Shown here: piece after piece, positions 1-6,798 of the stretch
Position numbering within the stretch: the stretch's first letter is position 1
Layout of the letters: each line of letters begins with the position of its first letter
Assembly (NCBI GenBank): GCA_963643985.1
Contig: CAVINP010000057.1
Span: 1 to 12,621 of the forward strand
Reading direction: 5' to 3'
Source of the DNA: SFTH01 sp963643985
GTDB taxonomy: Bacteria; Bacillota; Clostridia; Christensenellales; Aristaeellaceae
Length of the DNA stretch: 12,621 bases
Made by a program: the position numbers and the translations under genes
The notes under the pieces: model-generated
Seen by the model: the letters and a program-made list of their open reading frames with translations, nothing else
Database searches by the model: none
Told to the model about the DNA's origin: nothing

Positions 1-213
1 TGCGCACGGGCTGGTCGCAACCCTGCTTCGCAGGGGAGCGACTGCTATAGCAAAAATCTCGATTTACCTCCAGTAAACCTTCGATTTTTGCAATTGTATA
101 TGGGCACGCACTGAAAGCTCTGCTTTGCGGAGCTTTCAGCAGCGTCGCGGCGATTTTTCAAATCGCTGCGCGAGCTGGTCGCGCCTGCGATACATCGCAG
201 TGGCGCGACTGCT
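1..213. repeat. Array of five adjacent palindromic stem-loops
   Basis: Five stem-loops lie almost end to end in a stretch with no credible gene. They span 14-42 (arms GTCGC and GCGAC around CCCTGC/GCAGGG), 50-91 (GCAAAAATC/GATTTTTGC with inner TTTAC/GTAAA), 111-139 (CTGAAAGCTC with GAGCTTTCAG), 145-173 (TCGCG plus GCGATTT with AAATCGC and CGCGA) and 178-209 (GTCGCGCC plus TGCGAT with ATCGCA and GGCGCGAC). The first and last share the flanks GCTGGTCGC and GCGACTGCT (10-18 with 38-46, and 174-182 with 205-213) but have different inner stems. This looks like an intergenic palindromic repeat family or a structured RNA. The array may continue past the left edge. None of the stems carries a clear U-tract. 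The pairing is read directly; the function is unknown. Confidence 0.6.
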
Positions 214-266
214 GTTACGGAATTCACTGCTCAGCTTACCACCTCATTTAATCAGTGTATCCTTAA

Positions 267-2093
267 TCAGTCCCCGACGAAGTTCCTGGCGTTTTCGGCG
301 TAGAGGTAGCACTGCAGCTCAACGCCGGCCAAGCCGTCCGCATCCTCGTAGCCCAGATCCTGCTGCAGCCTGATCACGGCATTGCGCGTGGCCTCGTCGA
401 ACGTGCCGTAGCCGTTCAGATCGGAGTCGCTCAGGTATTCCAGTTCGCACAGGCGCTTTTGCAGCAGTGTCACCGCATCGCCGCTGTCACCCTGCGTGAG
501 ACTGCGCAGTGACTGCACGGCATCGCCCTCATAGAAGTGTGCGCCGTTGCGAGGGGCGGCACTGCTGAGTATGAAGCTCAGCAAAGAGCGGGAGACCACG
601 CCGTTGCTCTCGCAGCCGATGGCGGTCTGGATCTGCTCTACCGCCGAAGCCGTCATGCTGTCATAGGTGCCGGTCAGGGAGCTGACATAGCCCAGCTCGG
701 TCAGACGCTTCTGCAGCTTTTCTACAGCCTCACCGGTCGAACCGGTGGTGAGCAGCTCGGGTGTGTCCGAAGTTGCTTCGGGGGCGGCTGTCGTTTCAGG
801 TTCGGGAGTCGGCGTGGGTTCGTCCACCGTTTCGTCCGAGGACGCGCTCACGACGGTCTCGCCGTCGATGTTCAGCGCAAAGCTCGAGAAGAGTACGGCT
901 TGCGTGTAGCTGTCTGCCACGCCGGTCTCGCTGAGGCTGTTGCGGCGCTGGAAGAGGCGCACGGAGGTCGTCGTGCTCTCGCCGTATTCGCCCGAGGGGG
1001 AGCCGCTTGCAAAGCCCAGCTCCACCAGACGGTTCTGAAGCTTGAGCACGTCATCGCCGGAGGAACCCTCCAGCAGATTGGCGTAGTTGTCGCCGAGCTG
1101 TGAGAAAGCGGGCGCACCTTCGGAATTGAGCCAATCGAGCATGTCGTCGCTCAGGGAGCCGGAGGGCAGCTGTCCGCAGGCCACCTCGAAGAGCTTTACG
1201 GCGATCTCCGTGCGGCTGTCAAACTCACCATCGGCCTCGCCCGTCATGTAGCCCAGCTCAATCAGACGCTGCTGAATGGAGGATACGGAGCCATCAAACG
1301 TAGCATCGGCGATCTGCGTCGTGCCGCTGGTGCCGTTGTAGCCGCGTGCGGAGTCGGAATAGAGCTCCTTTTGCAGTTCGACGTTGGCGATGTCGCTGCC
1401 GGTCAGCCCGTAGGCCTCGTAGAAGAGCATGACGGCGTTGGCGGTCTCGTTGTCGAATATGCCCGTCAGGTCGCCGATGGGGTAGCCCAGGTTCTTCAGG
1501 CGCTGCTGCAGGGCGTAGACCGAGCTGCCCACGTCGCCGCGGGTCAGAACCTGATACTGGGATACGACGGCCTCGTTGTAGGCCTCGGTGCCGTAGACGA
1601 GCGCATCCGCAGCAAAGAGACGCGACTGCAGGTCAGCCGTGGCCACGCCCGTTTGCATTGTGCCGTAGCTCTGTTCAAAGCGCTTCACGGCCGCCTCTGT
1701 TTCGGAGTCAAATATGCCGGATATGCTATCGGCAGTATAGTAGCCCAGTTCCTGCAGGCGCAGCTGCAGCGTCTGAACGGCCAGACCGGTCGTGCCCAGA
1801 CGCAGGGATTTGTAGTTACCCGCGTTTTGGCTTTCGGCGGAGACATCGTTCTGCAGCACCGTGTCGGAATCGTTCACGGTGACGCTGCCGGAGGAATCGA
1901 TGACCAGCGCCTCGGCCTGCTCACTCTGCTGCGCCGGCGGAGGCGTGACCGTGGAATAGGGCAGAGAAATGTCTATGCTGTAATCCGCAACCGAACTGAG
2001 CAGCGTCTCGTCCAATTCGGTATCGCAGCCGCAGAGCAGGGCTGAGATCACAATCAGTACAAACAGCAGCAACCAACGCGACCTTGAAAGCAT
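267..2093 (-). CDS. Lipoprotein with six peptidoglycan-binding (PG_binding_1) repeats
   Basis: This 608-residue protein starts with a lipoprotein signal: basic MLSRSR, a hydrophobic run, then LCGC with the probable lipidated cysteine at 23. Six PG_binding_1-type repeats follow at about 94-162, 180-245, 266-322, 338-404, 447-511 and 529-600. Each follows the pattern G-(S/D)-x-G-x-x-V-x-x-L-Q-x-R-L-x-x-L-G-Y, then G-x-(F/Y)-D-x-x-T-x-x-A-V. A Pro/Glu/Thr-rich linker at about 415-446 separates repeats 4 and 5. I see no catalytic domain, so a wall-binding or structural role outside the membrane is inferred. The ATG at 2091-2093 is chosen because GGAGG (complement of 2101-2105) sits 7 bases upstream. 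A promoter in the gap before it suggests transcription separate from the upstream membrane protein gene on the same strand. No terminator was found after it. Confidence 0.88.
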   Translation of the reverse strand: MLSRSRWLLLFVLIVISALLCGCDTELDETLLSSVADYSIDISLPYSTVTPPPAQQSEQAEALVIDSSGSVTVNDSDTVLQNDVSAESQNAGNYKSLRLGTTGLAVQTLQLRLQELGYYTADSISGIFDSETEAAVKRFEQSYGTMQTGVATADLQSRLFAADALVYGTEAYNEAVVSQYQVLTRGDVGSSVYALQQRLKNLGYPIGDLTGIFDNETANAVMLFYEAYGLTGSDIANVELQKELYSDSARGYNGTSGTTQIADATFDGSVSSIQQRLIELGYMTGEADGEFDSRTEIAVKLFEVACGQLPSGSLSDDMLDWLNSEGAPAFSQLGDNYANLLEGSSGDDVLKLQNRLVELGFASGSPSGEYGESTTTSVRLFQRRNSLSETGVADSYTQAVLFSSFALNIDGETVVSASSDETVDEPTPTPEPETTAAPEATSDTPELLTTGSTGEAVEKLQKRLTELGYVSSLTGTYDSMTASAVEQIQTAIGCESNGVVSRSLLSFILSSAAPRNGAHFYEGDAVQSLRSLTQGDSGDAVTLLQKRLCELEYLSDSDLNGYGTFDEATRNAVIRLQQDLGYEDADGLAGVELQCYLYAENARNFVGD

Positions 2094-2125
2094 TTGCCTA
2101 CCTCCGAAAAAAGTGAGTACCCGTT

Positions 2126-2154
2126 ATTTTAATGCATATACGATTCGAATACAA
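2126..2154 (-). promoter_or_regulatory. Sigma-A-type promoter for the PG-binding lipoprotein gene
   Basis: On the minus strand the -35 box TTGTAT (2149-2154) and -10 box TAAAAT (2126-2131) are separated by exactly 17 bases. The -10 box lies about 32 bases upstream of the lipoprotein start codon, in the gap between the two minus-strand genes. Confidence 0.6.
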
Positions 2155-2168
2155 GCACAGCGGCGTGA

Positions 2169-4100
2169 TTATTCTGCATCATAGGCGTATATGTTCACGC
2201 CGTCATTGCCGTAGACGAGTGTGCAGTTTGCCTCAAACCATTCCTCGTCTGCATCGAAATTTGTGCGCTCGTAGCTTGAAATGTAGATGTAATCCACATT
2301 GTATTCCTCAAACAGCGCAGAGGAGTTTTCCGGATCGGCGAGCATCTGCTGCTCGGCGGCCTGCTGCGCGGAATAGTCGATGCCGTGATAGTAGAGATAA
2401 CTGCCCGTGCCGCAAACGATGCGACGGCCGGTCAGCGCCGCCACGGCGTTGTTGTGCTGGTTGCCGGTCAGGAAGGTACTGTCCGCAGGCAGATTTTCCC
2501 TGATGTACGCCGCAGCATCGACCTCGCTCTGCCCAAAGAGCTGATAGTCCGAAATCGTCTCGCGTGCCAACGACAGCGAGGCCGACAGTGTCGAGGTTCC
2601 GATGAACAGGCAGGCCAGCAGTGCCCGTCCGCGTACGCCCTTCAGCTGCGTAAACAGGCGTGTGAGGTACAGCGCCACCGTCGGCAGCATGATCATGTAG
2701 GCGGCATAGAACAGCTTGTTGTTGTCGTAGGGATTGGGTTGGAACTGTATCGTTTCCGCCACCGCATAGATGATGAGCGCACCGAAGGAGAGGCCGCGCA
2801 GGAAGCTGCCGCGCCCGGCCGAGAGCGCTGCAGGGATCATGAACAGGTACACAAGACCGACGTTCTTGATCCAGAACCAGAAGTATTCGTCGATCAGCTT
2901 GCCGTTGCCCTGATTGTTGACCCAGTTAAAGCGCAGCGACAGGCTGCCTACGGCCTGGCTGCTGCCGTCCGCAATCTGCGGAAAGGTCCAGGTCAGCAGT
3001 TGCGGCAGCGCCAGTATCAGTGCCGGCAGACCGTAGGCCGCGAAGCGCACAAAGGTCTTTTTCCTGCGCCCGCGGGCAGCACAGAGCACGCGTTGCCCCA
3101 TCACGCCGATGCTCAGCAGCCCCAGCGCGAAGAAGGAATGCGTGTGGATCATGGGCATCAGCCCCGCCCAGAGACCCAGTATGACGAAATAGCGCGTGCG
3201 CAGCGTCTCCACAGCCTCGCTGAGCATGTACAGCGCGGGCAGCAGCACCGTCCAGCCCGTCAGGAGCGTGCGCTGCGGCACCATCATGTCGCAGATCACG
3301 TTGACCCAGCGCAGGTTCAGGTCCGGCATGTTGGTCGGCGTCTGGTAGTAGCCCGTGAACACGTTTTCCAGCATCGTCGAATCCTTGAACACGCCGTCAA
3401 AAGTGTAGAGAAAGCCCAGACCGCCGTTGAGGAACATCAGCACATAGGCCAGTGCGACCGCGGCCTTCTTGCCGCCCGTAAGCCGCCAGGCAAATATCAC
3501 AAAGCCCAGATAGACCAGTCCCATCATCAGCGTGCCGGTCACCGCAAAGCAGGCAGCCAGGTCGCCGCCGAAGAGCAGCATGCTCGTGACCATGCTGTCG
3601 CTCAGGAAGGGATAGCCCAGAAGCGTGCCGGGCAGTATGGAGTATTCGGGCGGAAAGGACGCGTTCTGCAGGCTTGTCGCGATACCCAGATGCAGGCACA
3701 GATCGCCGTAGGTGGACTGGCCGACATGCAGTGCACCGTCCACGTTGCGAAGCGTATGCGTGTATTGCAGATAGCCGGAGAGCGCCAGCAGAGGCACGAT
3801 CAGCACCAGCAGAAACCAGACGGGAATGTCGCCTGCAAAGGGTTGACTTTTGCGTGGAAGCCTGCGCCCGAGCAGCTGCGCGGTCACGGCCAGCAATGCG
3901 GCTACACCCAGCCCCAGCAGGTTGGCCGTGCGCGTGAAGTCCAGATGGAAGGCGAAGCATGCCGGCAGCCACATCATCAGTACAAGGCCCGCGCACAGCC
4001 CGATCCACAGGCGCACCAGAGCACATTTTTTTCGGAACAGCGCGTCAGCAATTGTCACGCCGCAGATCAGAAAAGCAAGCAAAATCACAAAGCCTGTCAT
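2169..4100 (-). CDS. Polytopic membrane protein, GT-C glycosyltransferase-like
   Basis: This 643-residue protein has roughly 12-14 predicted membrane helices, beginning at the N-terminus and running to about residue 515. A soluble C-terminal domain of about 120 residues follows. After the fourth helix there is an extracytoplasmic-type loop with aspartate and histidine residues (YGDLCLHLGIATSL) and PGTLLGYPFLSDSM, a layout seen in GT-C-fold enzymes that use lipid-linked sugars. The C-terminal part contains AAYIRENLPADSTFLTGNQHNN and LTGRR, which resembles the tail of GT39/YfhO-like membrane glycosyltransferases. The exact family is not recognised, and the sugar and acceptor are unknown. The ATG at 4098-4100 has GGAGG (complement of 4105-4109) four bases upstream and its own promoter. 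Neighbours on both sides are envelope proteins, which fits surface glycosylation, but this is inference. Confidence 0.75.
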   Translation of the reverse strand: MTGFVILLAFLICGVTIADALFRKKCALVRLWIGLCAGLVLMMWLPACFAFHLDFTRTANLLGLGVAALLAVTAQLLGRRLPRKSQPFAGDIPVWFLLVLIVPLLALSGYLQYTHTLRNVDGALHVGQSTYGDLCLHLGIATSLQNASFPPEYSILPGTLLGYPFLSDSMVTSMLLFGGDLAACFAVTGTLMMGLVYLGFVIFAWRLTGGKKAAVALAYVLMFLNGGLGFLYTFDGVFKDSTMLENVFTGYYQTPTNMPDLNLRWVNVICDMMVPQRTLLTGWTVLLPALYMLSEAVETLRTRYFVILGLWAGLMPMIHTHSFFALGLLSIGVMGQRVLCAARGRRKKTFVRFAAYGLPALILALPQLLTWTFPQIADGSSQAVGSLSLRFNWVNNQGNGKLIDEYFWFWIKNVGLVYLFMIPAALSAGRGSFLRGLSFGALIIYAVAETIQFQPNPYDNNKLFYAAYMIMLPTVALYLTRLFTQLKGVRGRALLACLFIGTSTLSASLSLARETISDYQLFGQSEVDAAAYIRENLPADSTFLTGNQHNNAVAALTGRRIVCGTGSYLYYHGIDYSAQQAAEQQMLADPENSSALFEEYNVDYIYISSYERTNFDADEEWFEANCTLVYGNDGVNIYAYDAE

Positions 4101-4141
4101 ATTGCCTCCGATATATATTCATTCGGAATTTGTTCATTGTA

Positions 4142-4171
4142 ATTATATCATTCACGGGCAGGGAATGTAAA
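4142..4171 (-). promoter_or_regulatory. Promoter of the polytopic membrane protein gene
   Basis: Reading the minus strand, TTTACA (4166-4171), an 18-base spacer and a consensus TATAAT (4142-4147) are present. A TGA just before the -10 box gives an extended -10 (TG-N-TATAAT). The -10 box is about 40 bases upstream of the start codon. Confidence 0.7.
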
Positions 4172-4289
4172 GGCAGGGAAGGAGAAAAGATGAGAAATTT
4201 CAGATGTTAACAGTGCAAGAACAATGATTTCCAGACGAGAACAATTATTACAAAAATAAGTCATTTCTATGCATAAACACGCGAAAGTA

Positions 4290-4318
4290 TTGAATATGGG
4301 CGGTTTCTGGTATAAAAT
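4290..4318 (+). promoter_or_regulatory. Promoter of the Ig-like surface protein gene
   Basis: TTGAAT (4290-4295), 17 bases, then TAAAAT (4313-4318). The overlapping TATAAA (4311-4316) is preceded by TGG, an extended -10 arrangement. It diverges from the promoter at 4142-4171, with about 118 AT-rich bases between the two. I see no clear operator in that stretch. Confidence 0.65.
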
Positions 4319-4357
4319 AGATACTGTAATGGAAGAACAGTTGGGGGAGGATACTCT

Positions 4358-4825
4358 GTGATTCACACGATGAAAAGGCTCGCCGCGGCTTTGCTGGTGC
4401 TGCTGATGATATCCGGCTTTGCATTGGCCGAGGGCGAAATTTCCACGACGGTGGTCATGCGCGTTTCCAGAATGACGCAGAGCGCCGTGGTGAACGTGGG
4501 CGAGGATCTGTCCATGGAAGTGAATATCGACGGTGTAGAGCCGGCCTCCTACCAGTGGTACTATAAAGATCAGGCCATTGAGGGTGCCAACCAGAAGGCC
4601 TACAGCATCGTGAACGCTCAGGTGGAGGACAGCGGCGTATACCGTATGGATGCCTTCGATGAGAGCGGCAAGATGCTCGTGAGCATGGACATCAGTGCTC
4701 GCGTGATCGACGACACCGTGCCCAAGTCCGGCGATGCGTCCCTGCCCATCGGCGTAACGGTCGGCGTATTTGCACTGGCATCAGTTGCGCTCCTGCTGGT
4801 CTTCAGACGCAGAAACGTCGGCTGA
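4358..4825 (+). CDS. Small secreted Ig-like protein with sortase-like C-terminal tail
   Basis: This 155-residue protein has an N-terminal signal peptide (MKRL, then a hydrophobic stretch, probable cleavage after ALA near residue 24). A single Ig-like domain follows at about 43-117, recognised by the QWYYKD tryptophan strand and the DSGVY (D-x-G-x-Y) motif. The C-terminus reads VPKSGD at 121-126, a hydrophobic segment at about 129-149, then RRR. That order matches a cell-wall sorting signal of the PKTGD type, with non-canonical residues. If no sortase acts on it, it would be a C-terminally membrane-anchored surface protein. GTG at 4358 is preferred because GGGGGAGG (4343-4350) lies 7 bases upstream; the in-frame ATG at 4370 is 19 bases from it. 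The partner or ligand is unknown. Terminator and promoter positions suggest a single-gene unit. Confidence 0.8.
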   Translation: MIHTMKRLAAALLVLLMISGFALAEGEISTTVVMRVSRMTQSAVVNVGEDLSMEVNIDGVEPASYQWYYKDQAIEGANQKAYSIVNAQVEDSGVYRMDAFDESGKMLVSMDISARVIDDTVPKSGDASLPIGVTVGVFALASVALLLVFRRRNVG

Positions 4826-4839
4826 GAGTGATGAGCCTG

Positions 4840-4873
4840 AACAGCGACCCGCGTTTGCAGGCCGCTGTTTTTT
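4840..4873 (+). terminator. Intrinsic terminator after the Ig-like protein gene
   Basis: AACAGCG (4840-4846) pairs with CGCTGTT (4863-4869). An inner stem CC..GC/GC..GG closes a GTTT loop, and a run of six T ends at 4873. It starts 15 bases after the stop codon. Because tgt begins only 32 bases later without an obvious promoter, some read-through may supply tgt. Confidence 0.75.
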
Positions 4874-4905
4874 CATGACTGAACGAGAAAGGTTGAATTT
4901 GCACT

Positions 4906-6030
4906 ATGGCAAAGCCGTTTGAGTTTGAACTGCTGCACATCGACAAGCAGACCGGAGCGCGGCGCGGCCGCCTGCACACGCCGCACGGCGTGATCGAGAC
5001 GCCGATCTTTATGCCGGTGGGCACGCAGGCGAGCGTGAAGACCATGTCGCCCGACGAACTGAAGGACTGCGGCGCACAGATCATACTGTCCAACACCTAT
5101 CATCTGCACCTGCGCCCGGGCGAAAATCTGATCAAAAAGGCAGGCGGCCTGCACGCTTTCATGAACTGGGATCGTCCTATCCTCACCGACAGCGGCGGAT
5201 TCCAGGTCTTCTCCCTGGCCTCCCTGCGCAAGTTGACGGAGGACGGCGTGGAGTTTCGCTCGCACCTGGACGGCAGCAGGATGTTCATCGGCCCCGAGGA
5301 ATCCATCGGCATACAGGAGGCCCTTGGCTCGGACATCGCCATGCAGTTTGACGAGTGCTCGCCCTATCCCTGCGACTATACCCGCGCCAAGAACGCCATG
5401 CATCGCACGATACGCTGGCTGGAGCGCTGCATGAAGGCCAAGACGAGAGAGGATCAGGCACTGTTCGGCATCGTGCAGGGCGCGTTCTATGCGGACCTGC
5501 GCATCGAGTGCGCCAAGGAAATGGCAAAGCTCGACCTGCCGGGTTTTGGCATCGGCGGCCTCTCCGTAGGCGAACCCAAGGAGATCATGTACGACATGCT
5601 GGATCAAATGATGCCCTACATGCCCCGGAACAAACCGCGCTACCTCATGGGCGTCGGTTCGCCGGACTGCCTTATCGAAGGCGTGCTGCGCGGCGTGGAC
5701 ATGTTTGACTGCGTGCTGGCCACGCGAGTGGCGAGAAACGGCACCGTCTTTACCCATGACGGCCGTCTCGTGGTTCGCAACGCCAAATATGCCGAGGACT
5801 TTACGCCCCTGGATGCCGACTGTGACTGCTATGCCTGCAAGAACTTCACCCGCGCCTACATCCGCCACCTGTTCAAGGCGGGGGAGATACTGGCACTGCG
5901 TCTCAATTCCATCCACAACATTTACTTCCTGACGAACATGATGACGCAGATGCGCGAGGCCATCGAAAACGATGCGCTGTTGGACTGGACCAACGAATTC
6001 TACGCCCGTCACGGCCGCGGCAACTGGTGA
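4906..6030 (+). CDS. tgt: Queuine/preQ1 tRNA-guanine transglycosylase
   Basis: This 374-residue cytoplasmic enzyme has the usual length of bacterial Tgt. It exchanges guanine-34 in the anticodon of GUN-anticodon tRNAs (Tyr, His, Asn, Asp) for a 7-deazaguanine base, on the queuosine pathway. Visible signatures are ETPIFMPVGT near the N-terminus, DSGGFQVFSL with the active-site aspartate at 95, and the base-pocket segment GIGGLSVGEP. The GVDMFDC motif at about 264-269 contains the nucleophilic aspartate. The zinc site is C306, C308, C311 and H337, the same spacing as in E. coli. The start MAKPFEFEL matches family N-termini. The ribosome site AAAGG (4888-4892) is weak, 13 bases from the ATG. queA, its frequent partner, is absent upstream. 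Whether the substrate is preQ1 or salvaged queuine cannot be told from the sequence. Confidence 0.97.
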   Translation: MAKPFEFELLHIDKQTGARRGRLHTPHGVIETPIFMPVGTQASVKTMSPDELKDCGAQIILSNTYHLHLRPGENLIKKAGGLHAFMNWDRPILTDSGGFQVFSLASLRKLTEDGVEFRSHLDGSRMFIGPEESIGIQEALGSDIAMQFDECSPYPCDYTRAKNAMHRTIRWLERCMKAKTREDQALFGIVQGAFYADLRIECAKEMAKLDLPGFGIGGLSVGEPKEIMYDMLDQMMPYMPRNKPRYLMGVGSPDCLIEGVLRGVDMFDCVLATRVARNGTVFTHDGRLVVRNAKYAEDFTPLDADCDCYACKNFTRAYIRHLFKAGEILALRLNSIHNIYFLTNMMTQMREAIENDALLDWTNEFYARHGRGNW

Positions 6031-6076
6031 TTTGCGAAATTTTACCTGACAGCCACAGCTTTTGGCCGGATATTCC

Positions 6077-6105
6077 TTGCCAAATGTCGCCCGTTCGGGT
6101 ATAAT
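6077..6105 (+). promoter_or_regulatory. Strong promoter of yajC
   Basis: TTGCCA (6077-6082), a 17-base spacer and a consensus TATAAT (6100-6105) lie in the gap between tgt and yajC, about 38 bases before the yajC start. This is one of the two best promoter matches in the window. It implies that yajC is not simply co-transcribed with tgt. Confidence 0.75.
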
Positions 6106-6143
6106 AGGGGACATAGTATACACACAAAGGAGTACATGCAATT

Positions 6144-6497
6144 ATGGATTTTATCTTTTCGAGTGCACTGGCTGAGACCGCGGACACGACGGCTTCCACG
6201 ACCGGCAGCAGCATTTCCATGATCATTATGATCGTGGCAATGGTCGCAATCTTCTATTTCCTGATGATCCGCCCCCAGAAGAAGAAGGACAAGGCTGTCA
6301 AGGATATGCTGGCCGCGCTGAAGACGGGCGACCGCATCTGCACCATCGGCGGCTTCTACGGCACGATTGCAGCCATCAAGGACGACACCGTCACCCTGAA
6401 GTTCGGATCCATGGAAAACACGGTCGTGATCGCACGCTGGGCCATCCGCTCGGTTGAGAACGTCAAGACCGAAAACGATACTGAACCCGAAGTCTGA
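6144..6497 (+). CDS. yajC: Preprotein translocase accessory subunit YajC
   Basis: This 117-residue single-pass membrane protein associates with SecDF and SecYEG in protein export. A short N-terminal segment is followed by one membrane helix at about 24-41. Next comes the diagnostic RPQKKK at 43-48 and a small cytoplasmic domain containing LKTGDRICTIGGFYGTIAAI, which is the classic YajC signature. ATG 6144 is chosen with the ribosome site AAAGGAG at 6126-6132. A nearer ATG at 6136 is out of frame. Its placement directly after tgt is the conserved bacterial order, but secD/secF do not follow here; a terminator does. Length is normal and the tail is slightly acidic. Confidence 0.95.
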   Translation: MDFIFSSALAETADTTASTTGSSISMIIMIVAMVAIFYFLMIRPQKKKDKAVKDMLAALKTGDRICTIGGFYGTIAAIKDDTVTLKFGSMENTVVIARWAIRSVENVKTENDTEPEV

Positions 6498-6517
6498 TTA
6501 CGAGATGTACACTCCAG

Positions 6518-6553
6518 ACACCCGCAGTGCTTGCCACACTTGCGGGTGTTTTG
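6518..6553 (+). terminator. Intrinsic terminator after yajC
   Basis: A nine-base stem ACACCCGCA (6518-6526) pairs with TGCGGGTGT (6541-6549). A further GTG/CAC can pair inside, and T residues run to 6552. It begins 21 bases after the yajC stop. Confidence 0.8.
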
Positions 6554-6798
6554 TATGCATGGAATAAATATTCCGTCAATATCTCAAATTAACATAAACT
6601 AGATGCAAAATCCGCGCTTTTCTTTACCTGTACACGATAAGATAAAACTGTATTCTGGAGTTATATGGGTTCTTTTCCGCTTTTGTCAAACATAACCGCC
6701 CCAAGCGGTTGATTATAGATGCGTATTTCATTTCTTCTGATACTGTGATTGTCCGCTTCGATCTTGAATCGGACGAACGAACGGAGGTTTTGTCTGGA
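6554..6798 (+). promoter_or_regulatory. Long structured leader before the Na/Pi cotransporter gene
   Basis: This gap of about 245 bases, AT-rich in its first half, has no convincing gene. It contains the inverted repeat GGAATA-AA-TATTCC (6561-6574), a hairpin AACCGC/GCGGTT (6694-6699 with 6705-6710) and a second hairpin at 6751-6774 (GTCCG/CGGAC outer arms, TTC/GAA inner). The second hairpin ends eight bases before the GGAGG ribosome site at 6783-6787. I could not find a promoter with good spacing, and no known riboswitch class was recognised. These may be operator or leader elements controlling the transporter, but that is inference. Confidence 0.35.

Noticed and set aside
1..213. CRISPR array interpretation of the hairpin cluster
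   Set aside because: There are no identical repeats at regular spacing with unique spacers; the units are self-complementary stems of differing sequence, and no cas genes are present.
45..373. Short open frames in the left-edge hairpin region
   Set aside because: They read through palindromes, show Arg/Ser-rich random composition and lack ribosome sites; the plus-strand one also runs into the lipoprotein gene.
2385..4142. 585-codon plus-strand frame opposite the polytopic membrane protein
   Set aside because: The composition is highly biased to Gln, Arg, His and Ala, with no recognisable fold; the opposite strand has helices, ribosome site and promoter.
4873..6141. 422-codon open frame on the minus strand across tgt
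   Set aside because: It is antisense to an unmistakable tgt gene; the translation is low-complexity and rich in His, Ala, Val and Gln, as expected from a GC-rich third codon position on the other strand.
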